Part shown: one piece after another, positions 8,578 to 18,324 of the stretch | How the letters are laid out: the number at the start of each line of letters is the position of its first letter | Position numbering within the stretch: the stretch's first letter is position 1 | From: a virus | Reading direction: 5' to 3' (one strand) | Length of the DNA stretch: 33,267 bases | Virus record (IMG/VR): IMGVR_UViG_3300042294_004673 | Location: 1-33,267 of that record | The notes under the pieces: generated by a model | The model's database searches: none | What the model was told of the DNA's origin: nothing | The model's input: the letters and a program-made list of their open reading frames with translations, nothing else | Made by a program: the position numbers and the translations under genes

Positions 8578-9237
8578 TTATTGGTTTTTAGTTACAGTTA
8601 ATGGAATAGTAATTCTAGCACCACTATCTCTACCAACAACATTAATTGTAGTAGTTAATTGCTTTAAACTAGTACCAAATAAAGTATTAAGTGTAGTAGC
8701 TACAACTGTAAATGAAGTACCAATTTGAGTTACAGATAATGTAGTACCACTAGTTCCAATAGGTTGAGTTAAATTTAAACCTGTTGTATCTATACCAGTA
8801 CCAGTAAATGTGGATGTTAATCTTGAATCACCAATTGTCATAATATACCCTGATGGTTCAAATACTGTGGTAGCACCAAGATAATTTAAAGTTTGTGGTG
8901 TTATATTAATTGAAGCACCTTGACGTAAAGAAACAGAAGCATATCCTAAATTAAGTACTGGGAGTTTACTTGTGCCACGAGGTAAAGTAACTAATTTATA
9001 TTTCATTGCTTGTGTTTCATCTACAAATGCTTGTAATAAAGGCATAGCTTCAATAGCTTCACCAAAAAAAGCAGATCCTGATGGGTGGTTTGGATTATAT
9101 AAAGTATAATCTACTTCATCATCAGATAATGCGAATTGAGTTATTTGGAATGAACCATCATTACGAGCTAATAATTCACGGCCTTTTTTAGTTAAAACGG
9201 CGTCAATTGTTACATACTGATTGTTTAAATATGACAT
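8578..9237 (-). CDS. Virion structural protein, tail-associated
   Basis: A 219-residue protein starting MSYLNNQYVTIDAVLTKKGRELLA, a start I recognise from a widespread family of phage tail-associated structural proteins. Two parts are visible: an N-terminal helical/acidic domain (1-about 70, with FALSDDEVDYTLYNPNHPSG) and a beta-rich Thr/Ser/Ile-rich C-terminal half ending in an Ig-like pattern (TTTINVVGRDSGARITIPLTV). It sits 12 bp upstream of the 339-residue protein gene, and an ATATTTATAT element precedes it. Function in assembly or adhesion is unknown. Confidence 0.75.
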   Translation of the reverse strand: MSYLNNQYVTIDAVLTKKGRELLARNDGSFQITQFALSDDEVDYTLYNPNHPSGSAFFGEAIEAMPLLQAFVDETQAMKYKLVTLPRGTSKLPVLNLGYASVSLRQGASINITPQTLNYLGATTVFEPSGYIMTIGDSRLTSTFTGTGIDTTGLNLTQPIGTSGTTLSVTQIGTSFTVVATTLNTLFGTSLKQLTTTINVVGRDSGARITIPLTVTKNQ

Positions 9238-9251
9238 TTAAATATTATTTT

Positions 9252-9261
9252 ATATAAATAT
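9252..9261 (-). promoter_or_regulatory. Candidate late-promoter element ATATTTATAT
   Basis: An exact copy of the 10-mer in the 31-bp gap between the 1601-residue gene and the gene starting at 9237, with 14 bp to the ATG. The gap is one of the few non-coding places in the tail cluster, which makes the match more telling. Confidence 0.4.
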
Positions 9262-9268
9262 ATTAAAT

Positions 9269-12200
9269 TTAAGGTATTAATACAGTACTAAATATTTTAC
9301 TCTTAAGATCACTAACAACATTAGCAATATTATCATCTACTTCTTTAGATATATTAAGATTCTTCACAATACCTCCTGATGTTTGACCTGGATTTTTCTT
9401 TACATTCATTACTATATTAGTTTCATCAGGTATTTTTCTTGAAAAAACATACCTTACAATATTATAAGGTGCTGATGAACTTGTTAAAGCTGGGTTAACA
9501 GGTCTATCAAGTTGAAATGTTACTCTATTTGTAGTAGGTGTTTGAGGAAACACATTAATGATAGTATATTCTTCTTGAGGTAAAAAATTAACTGTATTAA
9601 CATTTCCTGACCCACTAGCAAATCTTACTAAGTCACCTACATTTAATTGAAATGGATATTCAGGAGCGCAAAATTGATTACCATAATTATCTGGAGCACT
9701 GCCTGAAAAAAACCAACCGCCTGAGGATGATCCATAATTATAATAACTTGACATTTGTGCTGAACAAGATACTATACTTGTATCTGTACTATTAACTATT
9801 AGGTTATTATAAGGAGCAATATCTGGTGGTAAATCAAAAGTAAATAAACTATATCCAGGTCCAGGAACAACAGATATAATACTATTACTTCCATTATTAT
9901 ATCTCCATCCTCCAGTGGCGTCTCCATAAGTCCCTACATAATTAGGTGAACCATCAGGATTGGTTCTTTTAATAGTAATATCAAAATAATCATCACTGCC
10001 TGCTACAATACCAATTCTAACTCTTACAATAACATCAAATGGCAAAAAAGCTCCCGGTGTAGGTGGGTTATATTGCACTGTGACGTTTCGATCAGTAAAA
10101 AAGTTAAAAAATCCCGATACTTTTTGTTGATAAAACACACTAGTAATAGTATAGTTAGCAATATTAGTAGCATATCCTGTACTAAAACCACTAGGATATA
10201 CTTGTGAATTTAATGTATAAATTAATTCATCTGTTTCTCCTAATTTCCATAATGTAGGATAATATCTATATCCTCCTTGAAAAACATCATGATTACCATC
10301 TATTGGTTTTTGACGTGATGGATTTTGATTATCAAATAAAGCTATATTAGCTATGTCATTTGTTCTAAATATATTTTGTACTTGGTATAAGTCATAATGT
10401 TGTTGCTCACTTAAAGTTGAATAATCACGTCTTGTTAAATCTGTTAAAGAACCACTAGCATCAATTAAGTATCTTAAATACAAGTTAGTTCTTTCAGGCA
10501 TTGCTATTTGCTGTGAACCTGTACAAGTAGCTTCTGAGAAGAAAGCAAATTGAATAGTATTATGGTCTATAGTGGGATTTTTACCATATGGTTTATTTAA
10601 TCCAAATAATAAATCATCGGGTAAAAAAGAATTATAGTTAGTACTTGTAGTTTTAGAACCGTTATATCTTGGTCTAATATGTCGTTGGTAAGTATAAGTA
10701 AAATCTTGTATTTCTACCCCTCCTGTTATATGAGTATTAGTGTTAGGATTATAATTTATTTTTTTTAAAAAACTAGAAGTAAATCCTCCAGAAACGTTAT
10801 TTAATAAAGGATTAGATGTTATGTTAAATATTGAGCAAGAATATAGTGTTTTAGTTGTAAAGTTATCTAAAAATGAGTTTTTATTTAATGTTACCCATTG
10901 AGCATCATAATTAATATAAGAACCACTTAATTCTCCCTTATAAAAATCACTTCCATCTCCATAACCACTAAAATATCCTCCACCATTACTTGAACTAATA
11001 AAGTCAGTTACTACAGAGGTTGAAATATTATTTTTTAATTCAATATTAGGTTCATGTCTTGTTATTTTACTTCTTTCAAGCAAATGTTGTTTTATAGTAA
11101 TACCTGTACTAGCATTTGTTCTAGCTGGTATAAAGTCTTTAAGTGTTTTAAATAACGAATTATGAAAATATTCAATTAAAGTAATAAAATCTTTATAATT
11201 ATATTTATTATTATATTTTTTAAAGTATGTTGTTTGTAACATCTCTAAGTCAAAATATGAACTAGAAAAATCATTACTTGGATTACCTATAATATCATCA
11301 ATATTATATAATGAGCCTAACTCAGCTATAATATCTTTATTTATTTCATTTTGAGGTGATAAACCAGTTTCCAATAAATGAATATCTTTAGAAATAGGTA
11401 AGATAGGTTTATTAACTATACTTAAATTAGGAGATAAAACATACCCGTATGTAGTATTATTATCAATTCTAACTTTATCAATTACTGGATTTGAATACCC
11501 AGAATTGGCTACATCAGCGTAATATTTTTCAATAAAAGATGAATAATTATTTTGATTAGGGAATCCTGAGTATGTAGAATATAATATTTGTGTATTTTGA
11601 TCTGGATGAGTAGATGCTATACTACTTGTTAAATAATGGTTATAAGTATATAAATTATTACCTAAAGTAAATCTAGCAGCTAAATCTGTAAAAGCAGATG
11701 AAGTTATATTTCCTTCAATTGAACTTGGGTTTAAAACATGAAAATTAAAAGCAGATTCAGAAATATAGTTAGACCATAATCTAATTTCTTGTATTGAACC
11801 AGAGAATGGATAAGATCCACCTCCAAAATTTAAAATCCCCTGATTATACCAGTAATTATTTTGAGTAGTAGTATTTAAACTAGCGCTCACAGCATGTCCT
11901 ATTTGATCATGAACATGGTTTTTAACATAAACATCATAGTATTGTTGGCTACCTGTACTTGATAATCTATAATTAGGATAACGTCTTTGAACTAAAACAT
12001 TATACCAACTAGTATCTCCATTTGATCCTGTTGTAAATATAGGAATAATAGATGAAGTAACTGATGATGAACCTAAATTAAATTTAAAATATCCAAAATT
12101 ACCTGTTGTATTATTATATATAGTATTAGCTGAACCTGTGTTGGTATATATTAAGTTTAATTGGAAGTTAGATCCACTATAAAACAATGATTGAGTAGGT

Positions 12201-14074
12201 AAATATGAAGGTGATGCTTTAAATCTAAATTCAATACCATCTGCTACTATATCATTATATGTTGTTCTAGCGGCACTTTGGCTTAAAAACAACCAAGGTA
12301 TTATTACTGTATTACTGCCAGATAAGTTTAAAGCGTAAGTAAATCTATCATATTCATATTCAAATGAAGATGTCACTTTATCAACACCTCCAAACTCAAT
12401 AGGAGACATTATAGTATTAGAAATACCATATATAGTATTTAAATACTGTATAAAACGATTAGTACCTTTAGATTTTAATAATAAAGGTAAGTTAGTGTAT
12501 ATTCTTTTATAAAATGATTCAATTTGATCTTTACCAGGAGTAGTATAAGAAGAAGCAGATACTAGGGTTTGATAAGATGAAGTTAAAGGCAAATAACTAC
12601 CATCAGTATTAGTACCGTATAAATAATTAAACACATCTTGTTGATCTTTATCAGTATATAAATTTATACCTAAAGAACGCAAAGCAAAATAAACTAATTC
12701 TTGAGATATACCTTCATTTAATTTATTTTTTGCTTGGTATAAATCAGTTATTGATTTAATGTGAATCCATATATCATCAAATACTTGTCCTAAAACAGAA
12801 GTAAATGTTATTACTTGAGTATTATCAGTATTATCTGTTATATATGTTGGTAAAGCATTTATTAAATAATTTTGATTATTTCTATCATAAACAGAAGCTG
12901 AATATGATTGTGAATTAAAAAACGCAATTGAAGTAGACGATGTTACTGATTGATTTATATATGGTTTAATATTATTATATTTAGGCCAAGCATAAGAACC
13001 AGATTCAGAATATAAATAATATTCATATCCATCAAAACTTTGAATTACTTTGTTTATAGCAGATTGTTGCTTAGCTGCTTCAATTTGACCACTTAAAACT
13101 CCACTGCTAACTGCTGAAGCACTGGCTGAAGTGAAAAGTTCTATTTGATTTAATTTATATTTAAAATTTACCAATCTGTAGTTAGCAGATGAGAAATGAA
13201 TAAAATTGTTATAATCAGTATAATCAACATTTACTTCAAATCCAGAAGCACTAAGTTGACTTAAAGCACTTTGTAATTCAAGATCAACTGAAGTAGTAAA
13301 ACTATTATATATATTATTAATATTATAATAAGGAGTAGAACCAATTCTATGTTGATCCAATTCTATATTAAAATTAGGACTACGTAATGTAGGAAAAGTA
13401 ACAGGTATAGCATCAGGTTCAATATTAACTTCAAATACTTGAGGATTTGAAATTTCATCAACAATAGAAACTAACTGTAAAGTAGTATATTGAGATGGAA
13501 GTGGATCTAATAATTTAATTAAAATAGAATAAGGTGAAGTATTTTTATCTAAAGCTATATTAATAGCAGGTAATAAAACATTATTTCCTAAATTAATATA
13601 AAATTCTTTAAAATAACTTAAACCTTGAATCTCATTTATAAAACTTACAGTACCATTTTCTATTTGAGTATTAGTAATATTATTAGTAGATAATCTTATT
13701 TCTTGTCTATTATCGGATATTTCTTTAATAAAAAATGTTCTATCAGAAGTAAGATTAACTTTAGGTCTTAAAATATTATATTGAACTTTATAATCACCTA
13801 CTTGAATCCCTAAATTATTTAAATCAATATCAGGAGTAAAGATAAGTTCATTAATTGTAGGATATCCAGCACTTTGTAAGTTACCAGGTATTTGATAATT
13901 TTTAAACGGAACAACAGAATAAACAAGATTATTTAAAGGATCTAAAATATGCATCTCAATAAAATCCTCAGATGCTCCAAAGTTTCTGATTAGATCTTTT
14001 GTAGATACTAAAGATGCTTCTTCAGTACTTAAAATATTATTATTAAAAGATATTTGAGTTACTTTTATTGCCAT
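9269..14074 (-). CDS. Giant baseplate/tail protein with LamG-like domain
   Basis: A 1601-residue protein, the largest in the window. Residues 1-about 240 consist of repeated beta-rich segments. Residues 430-560 are helical and conserved-looking (LYQAKNKLNEGISQELVYFA, FYKRIYTNLPLLLKSKGTNR). Residues about 610-790 form a concanavalin/LamG-like jelly roll: GIEFRFKASPS, WYNVLVQRRYPNYRL and GSIQEIRLWSNYISES. The C-terminus ends in a charged helical tail (NISKEVDDNIANVVSDLKSK). Position between baseplate wedge genes and fibre genes suggests a baseplate wedge or peripheral protein, comparable in place to T4 gp7/gp10, with the LamG domain possibly binding surface glycans. No homologue number can be assigned from sequence alone. 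Confidence 0.75.
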   Translation of the reverse strand: MAIKVTQISFNNNILSTEEASLVSTKDLIRNFGASEDFIEMHILDPLNNLVYSVVPFKNYQIPGNLQSAGYPTINELIFTPDIDLNNLGIQVGDYKVQYNILRPKVNLTSDRTFFIKEISDNRQEIRLSTNNITNTQIENGTVSFINEIQGLSYFKEFYINLGNNVLLPAINIALDKNTSPYSILIKLLDPLPSQYTTLQLVSIVDEISNPQVFEVNIEPDAIPVTFPTLRSPNFNIELDQHRIGSTPYYNINNIYNSFTTSVDLELQSALSQLSASGFEVNVDYTDYNNFIHFSSANYRLVNFKYKLNQIELFTSASASAVSSGVLSGQIEAAKQQSAINKVIQSFDGYEYYLYSESGSYAWPKYNNIKPYINQSVTSSTSIAFFNSQSYSASVYDRNNQNYLINALPTYITDNTDNTQVITFTSVLGQVFDDIWIHIKSITDLYQAKNKLNEGISQELVYFALRSLGINLYTDKDQQDVFNYLYGTNTDGSYLPLTSSYQTLVSASSYTTPGKDQIESFYKRIYTNLPLLLKSKGTNRFIQYLNTIYGISNTIMSPIEFGGVDKVTSSFEYEYDRFTYALNLSGSNTVIIPWLFLSQSAARTTYNDIVADGIEFRFKASPSYLPTQSLFYSGSNFQLNLIYTNTGSANTIYNNTTGNFGYFKFNLGSSSVTSSIIPIFTTGSNGDTSWYNVLVQRRYPNYRLSSTGSQQYYDVYVKNHVHDQIGHAVSASLNTTTQNNYWYNQGILNFGGGSYPFSGSIQEIRLWSNYISESAFNFHVLNPSSIEGNITSSAFTDLAARFTLGNNLYTYNHYLTSSIASTHPDQNTQILYSTYSGFPNQNNYSSFIEKYYADVANSGYSNPVIDKVRIDNNTTYGYVLSPNLSIVNKPILPISKDIHLLETGLSPQNEINKDIIAELGSLYNIDDIIGNPSNDFSSSYFDLEMLQTTYFKKYNNKYNYKDFITLIEYFHNSLFKTLKDFIPARTNASTGITIKQHLLERSKITRHEPNIELKNNISTSVVTDFISSSNGGGYFSGYGDGSDFYKGELSGSYINYDAQWVTLNKNSFLDNFTTKTLYSCSIFNITSNPLLNNVSGGFTSSFLKKINYNPNTNTHITGGVEIQDFTYTYQRHIRPRYNGSKTTSTNYNSFLPDDLLFGLNKPYGKNPTIDHNTIQFAFFSEATCTGSQQIAMPERTNLYLRYLIDASGSLTDLTRRDYSTLSEQQHYDLYQVQNIFRTNDIANIALFDNQNPSRQKPIDGNHDVFQGGYRYYPTLWKLGETDELIYTLNSQVYPSGFSTGYATNIANYTITSVFYQQKVSGFFNFFTDRNVTVQYNPPTPGAFLPFDVIVRVRIGIVAGSDDYFDITIKRTNPDGSPNYVGTYGDATGGWRYNNGSNSIISVVPGPGYSLFTFDLPPDIAPYNNLIVNSTDTSIVSCSAQMSSYYNYGSSSGGWFFSGSAPDNYGNQFCAPEYPFQLNVGDLVRFASGSGNVNTVNFLPQEEYTIINVFPQTPTTNRVTFQLDRPVNPALTSSSAPYNIVRYVFSRKIPDETNIVMNVKKNPGQTSGGIVKNLNISKEVDDNIANVVSDLKSKIFSTVLIP

Positions 14075-14076
14075 AA

Positions 14077-14424
14077 TTATTGGGCTAAACTACCTATTTT
14101 TATATTACTAATTTGTAATATTTGATTTTTTAAACTAACGTTTTCTTGTCTTAAACTATTAAGTTCATCTTGTAAATCTGTTAAAGATAAACCTAAATAA
14201 TTTAAACTTCTGGTTGCTAATGATAAATGAGATTCATCGGAACCCGATAAAGGAATATCATAAAATAAAGTATTATATTCATTAAAAAATCCATCAATTG
14301 TTTGAGTAGGGGCAATAGATGAAGAAACAGTTGGATTAATTAATTGAGTAAAATTAGTATCAATAATATTATTAATACCATTTATACTATAAATAGTTTT
14401 TTGTATTTTTATTGTTTCATTCAT
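14077..14424 (-). CDS. Small baseplate-region protein with C-terminal coiled coil
   Basis: A 115-residue protein. The first 60 residues are polar and beta-like (KIQKTIYSINGINNIIDTNF). The C-terminal third is a heptad-patterned helix (LSLTDLQDELNSLRQENVSL, about 75-94), which suggests oligomerisation, most simply as a trimer or dimer. It lies 2 bp upstream of the 1601-residue gene and 3 bp downstream of the next structural gene, so it is translated with them. It may be a fibre-attachment or baseplate adaptor protein; this is inference. Confidence 0.65.
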   Translation of the reverse strand: MNETIKIQKTIYSINGINNIIDTNFTQLINPTVSSSIAPTQTIDGFFNEYNTLFYDIPLSGSDESHLSLATRSLNYLGLSLTDLQDELNSLRQENVSLKNQILQISNIKIGSLAQ

Positions 14425-14427
14425 TTA

Positions 14428-15537
14428 TTATACAGTTTGCGATACTTTAAAGTAATATCCATCATCATAGGTATAAGTACCACTATTTATTTTAGATTTA
14501 ATTTGTATTTTATAGTATCTTTCAGGTTCAAGACCATTCATATATAAATTAAAATAACTACTTGTGGTATCTGCACTTAATTGAGTATAATTCCAATCAA
14601 AATCAATTACTTTATTATTTGTATCCATATCTATAATAGAATATGATGAAGATACAGGTAATAACTTATTATATATATATAATGAAGTTGTTGAAAAAAC
14701 ACGTGGTGGATATTTTTCTTTAGCAAATATTCTAAATTTAACTACTTCATTATTATAAAATATATTTTTGTTATTAGATACTGAAATCAATAAATTTTCA
14801 GTTCCAATAAATGCTGTTGATCCAGTATTAAATGTACTGTCTTTCCATTTAAATTCCAAACATGGTGGATAAATAGTATTAGTGTCTCTAGAAAAGAAAT
14901 CAAAAATATATTGATAATTCTTATCAAACTCAATAGACCCTGTATTTTTAATTATAAATCCATTATTATTTATAGAACCACTATAAAACCAAGCAGTAAA
15001 TTGAGTTACATCAGTGTTTATATCTTTATTTGTATAATATGAAAATGATTGGCTAACTGATGAAGTATACCAATTTCCTCCACCAGCGTTTGAAGTTACA
15101 TAAGAAGCAGTAACAGCAGGATTAATAAAACTATTTACTTGCCAAGCATTTGTTGAATTAGCATTCCTATATTGCCAAGTAGCACCATCGCTATTTTCAG
15201 GATTATTACTGAAGCGACCAGTACCCATATCCCAACTTTCATATATTGGATGTATTTCAATTGAGAAATTTGTTGGGATACCTTGAACATTAGCGTTATA
15301 TAATTTTAAATTAGAAACCCAACTTCCACTTGTTATACTTGGATTAATAATATTATTAACAGTATTTTGAATATCATCATTACTAAATTGTATTAGAATA
15401 CGAGCGGCAGATGATGATGGTGTTATAAGAGATATAGTTTTAGATAAATCTAAAATACTATCTAATCCTGTATTTAAAGTAGTATAGTCAGAATAAAGAG
15501 TTGTATCCTGTATTGGAAATATTTTATAAACAGCCAT
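14428..15537 (-). CDS. Virion structural protein, baseplate region
   Basis: A 369-residue beta-rich protein starting MAVYKIFPIQDTTLYSDYTT. The N-terminal about 230 residues follow the DNRLRE-like pattern (DTTLYSDY, LIQFS, SWVSNLKLYNA, PIYESWDMGTGRF, followed by a TWQYRN/WYTSS segment), a fold used in carbohydrate-binding and surface proteins. The C-terminal part resembles a fibronectin-III-like module (NGLEPERYYKIQIKSKI, near 340). It is separated from the gp6-like gene by 48 bp carrying an ATATTTATAT element. Likely a baseplate or fibre-associated protein; the exact role is unknown. Confidence 0.7.
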   Translation of the reverse strand: MAVYKIFPIQDTTLYSDYTTLNTGLDSILDLSKTISLITPSSSAARILIQFSNDDIQNTVNNIINPSITSGSWVSNLKLYNANVQGIPTNFSIEIHPIYESWDMGTGRFSNNPENSDGATWQYRNANSTNAWQVNSFINPAVTASYVTSNAGGGNWYTSSVSQSFSYYTNKDINTDVTQFTAWFYSGSINNNGFIIKNTGSIEFDKNYQYIFDFFSRDTNTIYPPCLEFKWKDSTFNTGSTAFIGTENLLISVSNNKNIFYNNEVVKFRIFAKEKYPPRVFSTTSLYIYNKLLPVSSSYSIIDMDTNNKVIDFDWNYTQLSADTTSSYFNLYMNGLEPERYYKIQIKSKINSGTYTYDDGYYFKVSQTV

Positions 15538-15554
15538 TTTATTAATTTATTCCA

Positions 15555-15564
15555 ATATAAATAT
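15555..15564 (-). promoter_or_regulatory. Candidate late-promoter element ATATTTATAT
   Basis: The minus strand reads TATATTTATATTGGAAT, 17 bp upstream of the ATG at 15537. The extended match with the site at 499-508 (ATATTTATATTGGA) is 14 bases long. Confidence 0.45.
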
Positions 15565-15585
15565 AAAAAGATTTACTTTTATATA

Positions 15586-17463
15586 TTAATAAGTAACTAT
15601 ACGACCATAAATGTCTGTATTAGGATATCTAACTTCAAAAATACATGGATCTAATGAAGGATAGATAACACCTGCTTTTGTAGCGCCTTTTATATCATAA
15701 GCGTATGGAGAATAATTACCTCCAGCTAAATTTACAATATCTACATTAATAACTGATTGTACTCCAGATACTGAAGCTATTTTATTATATATATCAGATA
15801 AAATAATTGGTTGATTTATTTGCCATTGATTTATATTAAAATAATTAGTAACAACATTAATAGCATTACTTAAAACATCTTGAGCATTATGAGCAGGTAA
15901 AACAGTAATATCGAAATTAATTTTAATATTTACGTAATAAGCATCTTTAATAATAACAGCATCACTATCCATTTTATTATATGCAAGATATGTTTTTAAA
16001 TTTTGTTTAACAACATTAGCTACTGTAGTCATATTTCCATTTATATCTGACGATAATATATAAGCTGATATAGCTAATGGGTTACTATTAATAAAATTTT
16101 GGTTTGTTGGGTTACTTATTAAATAATCTTGAGTTACATAAGCTTTACTTATATAACCATATTTGGCAGGCATAGATAAAATTCTAACTAAATAATCTTC
16201 TTTAGTAACATTTCTATTTTGAGTTGGAAAATTAGCTAACGCGTTTAAACGAATTTGATCAGTTGTTTCTCCAGGACCACCTCCAGAAGCAGCTACAGAG
16301 TTATTAAAAGTTAATGAGTTTTGAACTATATTAACTAAACTAGAATCTAAATTATAACTGTTTATAAATGTATTAGCTGTAACTGTTATATTAATATCAT
16401 TTATAGGTAAGTTAGACTCAACTCCTCCACCAGTTAAATAAGTGACAGTTAAAGTAGTATTTGAAGGAGCTATACCATATTCATTAGTGTATAAAAAATT
16501 AGATGGATCATAAGCTAAATTTAATTTACTAATACCATCAACAATACCTAAACCAACATTATTAGGATTAGGTATTAAAACTTCATCGGGCGTTGAAGTA
16601 ACACCTGAACCAAAAGATATAACTAAATTGTTATCATTGTTAAAACGAGTAATAAATCTTCTAGGTACTTTACGTAAACGTAATATAAAAGGAGCAAAAT
16701 TAGCTTGATTTGAATAATTAGGCTCATTAACTGATATATTATATGTTTCATCAAAAACAGTATCTTGAGCTAAGTATGGTACTTCATACCATGTATTTCC
16801 ATTACTATCAGTTATATTTAATACTTGTATAATATTTGTATCTGTTACAGTAGCTGAAGGAAATTGTGTTGGGGAACCAAAAGTAAATGTAGTAGTTTTA
16901 ACAGTAGCAGAAATGGCTTCTACTTGCTTTTTCAATAAATAAAAAGCAGGCTTACCATCATTAGGCCCACTAGTATAATACTGATATATAGTTACAGTTG
17001 TAGGATCAAATGATGAAGAATGAGAAAAATCAACTAAGTTTTGTGTTAAAAAAGTAATATTAGGGTTAGATGATGATTTAATAATAGAATTAGAATCTAC
17101 TCTTAAAGTATATCTGTAATCTGGTTGGAAATTATTAGATGCATCTGATGGTATTAATTGGTAGGTATCTAAATTAACACTAGCGACACTTGTTATTTTG
17201 GGTCTATAACCTAAAGCATAAGCTAAAGCTATAATATTTTTTCTTTCTTGGGCATATAATAATAAAGTTTCTTGTAATTGAGTATCAGTATAAAAACTTA
17301 AAATGTCCCCAACATACGCAGACATCTCAATAAACATATTTCCGGGAGCAGAAGGACTAAAATCTAAATATGAATTTTGAAAATAAGTTCTAGCATAATC
17401 AATCAATGATTGTTTAAGCGAATTAAAATCTTTATTAATATATTTTATATCTTGTTGAGGCAT
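15586..17463 (-). CDS. Baseplate wedge protein, gp6-like / Baseplate J family
   Basis: A 625-residue protein. The N-terminus (KYINKDFNSLKQSLIDYART, then SPSAPGNMFIEMSAYVGDIL) is the characteristic start of T4 gp6-type baseplate wedge proteins, and the central and C-terminal region (ETTDQIRLNALANFPTQNRN at about 390-410, then VTKEDYLVRIL) is the Baseplate_J-like core. In T4-like particles gp6 forms the dimeric ring that closes the inner baseplate and binds gp25 and gp53. The gp25-like gene lies immediately upstream and shares one base with it (TAATG), the order expected for this module. Confidence is high because both sequence and neighbourhood agree. Confidence 0.88.
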   Translation of the reverse strand: MPQQDIKYINKDFNSLKQSLIDYARTYFQNSYLDFSPSAPGNMFIEMSAYVGDILSFYTDTQLQETLLLYAQERKNIIALAYALGYRPKITSVASVNLDTYQLIPSDASNNFQPDYRYTLRVDSNSIIKSSSNPNITFLTQNLVDFSHSSSFDPTTVTIYQYYTSGPNDGKPAFYLLKKQVEAISATVKTTTFTFGSPTQFPSATVTDTNIIQVLNITDSNGNTWYEVPYLAQDTVFDETYNISVNEPNYSNQANFAPFILRLRKVPRRFITRFNNDNNLVISFGSGVTSTPDEVLIPNPNNVGLGIVDGISKLNLAYDPSNFLYTNEYGIAPSNTTLTVTYLTGGGVESNLPINDINITVTANTFINSYNLDSSLVNIVQNSLTFNNSVAASGGGPGETTDQIRLNALANFPTQNRNVTKEDYLVRILSMPAKYGYISKAYVTQDYLISNPTNQNFINSNPLAISAYILSSDINGNMTTVANVVKQNLKTYLAYNKMDSDAVIIKDAYYVNIKINFDITVLPAHNAQDVLSNAINVVTNYFNINQWQINQPIILSDIYNKIASVSGVQSVINVDIVNLAGGNYSPYAYDIKGATKAGVIYPSLDPCIFEVRYPNTDIYGRIVTY

Positions 17464-17867
17464 TATTGATTTATATTTATACTTAATTGATCTGTTTGAT
17501 TATTAATAGAATAGTCTATAATTATATTTATTAAGTTTTGATCAGAATATTTTTTCAAATTAATTGAATTAATTATAATATTAGGTACGTAATTATATAT
17601 TTCATTTTCTAATTTAGCACTTATATTATCAAAAGATGTATCTTGCTCAAAAATCATAGCTCTTAAATCACCTCCAAAATTAGAATCAAAAAAACGTTCA
17701 CCTTTGTTAGTTAATATATAATTTATTAAATTAGCTTTTACTTGTTCTTTAGTTGTAAAAGTTTGATTAAAAATAGATGTATTATTAAATAATACACTAA
17801 TACCAATACCTTGCTTTGGTTTAAGATCTTGAAGATTATATTTATATATTATTTTATTTTTAAGCAT
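17463..17867 (-). CDS. Baseplate wedge protein, gp25-like
   Basis: A 134-residue protein of the gp25/GPW family. The signature is the segment LTNKGERFFDSNFGGDLRAM (about 52-71), equivalent to the family's R-(F/P)-x-p-x-f-G core, followed by the alternating strand-helix pattern IIINSINLKKYSDQNLINII. gp25 proteins lie in the inner baseplate and initiate sheath assembly. Length equals that of T4 gp25 (about 132). The stop overlaps the ATG of the gp6-like gene, and the start overlaps the stop of the upstream gene by one base. Confidence 0.9.
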   Translation of the reverse strand: MLKNKIIYKYNLQDLKPKQGIGISVLFNNTSIFNQTFTTKEQVKANLINYILTNKGERFFDSNFGGDLRAMIFEQDTSFDNISAKLENEIYNYVPNIIINSINLKKYSDQNLINIIIDYSINNQTDQLSININQ

Positions 17868-18310
17868 TATATTTGGCCATTTTCTTTCATTTTACTCATC
17901 AGCGCGCTAAAATCAGGTACAGCATTTATTTGTACTGCGTTTATATCACCTGCAGGACGTGTATTAGCTAACATATCATCTATTGAATTTACAACTAATG
18001 GTTCATTGCTAAAGTCTTGCACATTTCCTGAATTCATGTTTATTCCACGCCATTCGCCTGAGTTATATGTTTCATTTAATAAATCAGCTAATGGGTTATT
18101 TGGGCTAAATAGAGGTGAAGAAGGAACTGGTGTTTTTGTTTTTTTAGCGGGTGGAAGTATTGATTGTAAAGAACTATTTTCTTTAAATGGTTTTTTAGGT
18201 GATTTAGATTCTACTATTTCATTTAATAAATCTATTTCATCTTGTATAGCGCTTCTTACTTCTTCACGTATAACTTTACGTAAAACTTTTATAAATACAT
18301 TTGTTTTCAT
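17867..18310 (-). CDS. Hypothetical baseplate-module protein
   Basis: A 147-residue protein, not recognised. The N-terminal 35 residues form a charged amphipathic helix (FIKVLRKVIREEVRSAIQDE). A proline/lysine-rich disordered region follows (ESKSPKKPF, PPAKKTKTPVPSSPL, about 40-75), and the C-terminus is hydrophobic-polar with a final helix (DFSALMSKMKEN). The disordered middle and helical ends suggest an assembly or adaptor factor. It is translationally coupled (TAATG) to the gp25-like gene. Similar N-terminal helices start several late phage proteins. Confidence 0.65.
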   Translation of the reverse strand: MKTNVFIKVLRKVIREEVRSAIQDEIDLLNEIVESKSPKKPFKENSSLQSILPPAKKTKTPVPSSPLFSPNNPLADLLNETYNSGEWRGINMNSGNVQDFSNEPLVVNSIDDMLANTRPAGDINAVQINAVPDFSALMSKMKENGQI

Positions 18311-18312
18311 GG

Positions 18313-18322
18313 TTATAAATAT
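18313..18322 (-). promoter_or_regulatory. Weak late-promoter-like element ATATTTATAA
   Basis: Nine of ten bases match the ATATTTATAT element, two bases upstream of the ATG at 18310. As with the site at 3067-3076 it almost abuts the start codon, so its status as a promoter is doubtful. Confidence 0.25.
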
Positions 18323-18324
18323 TT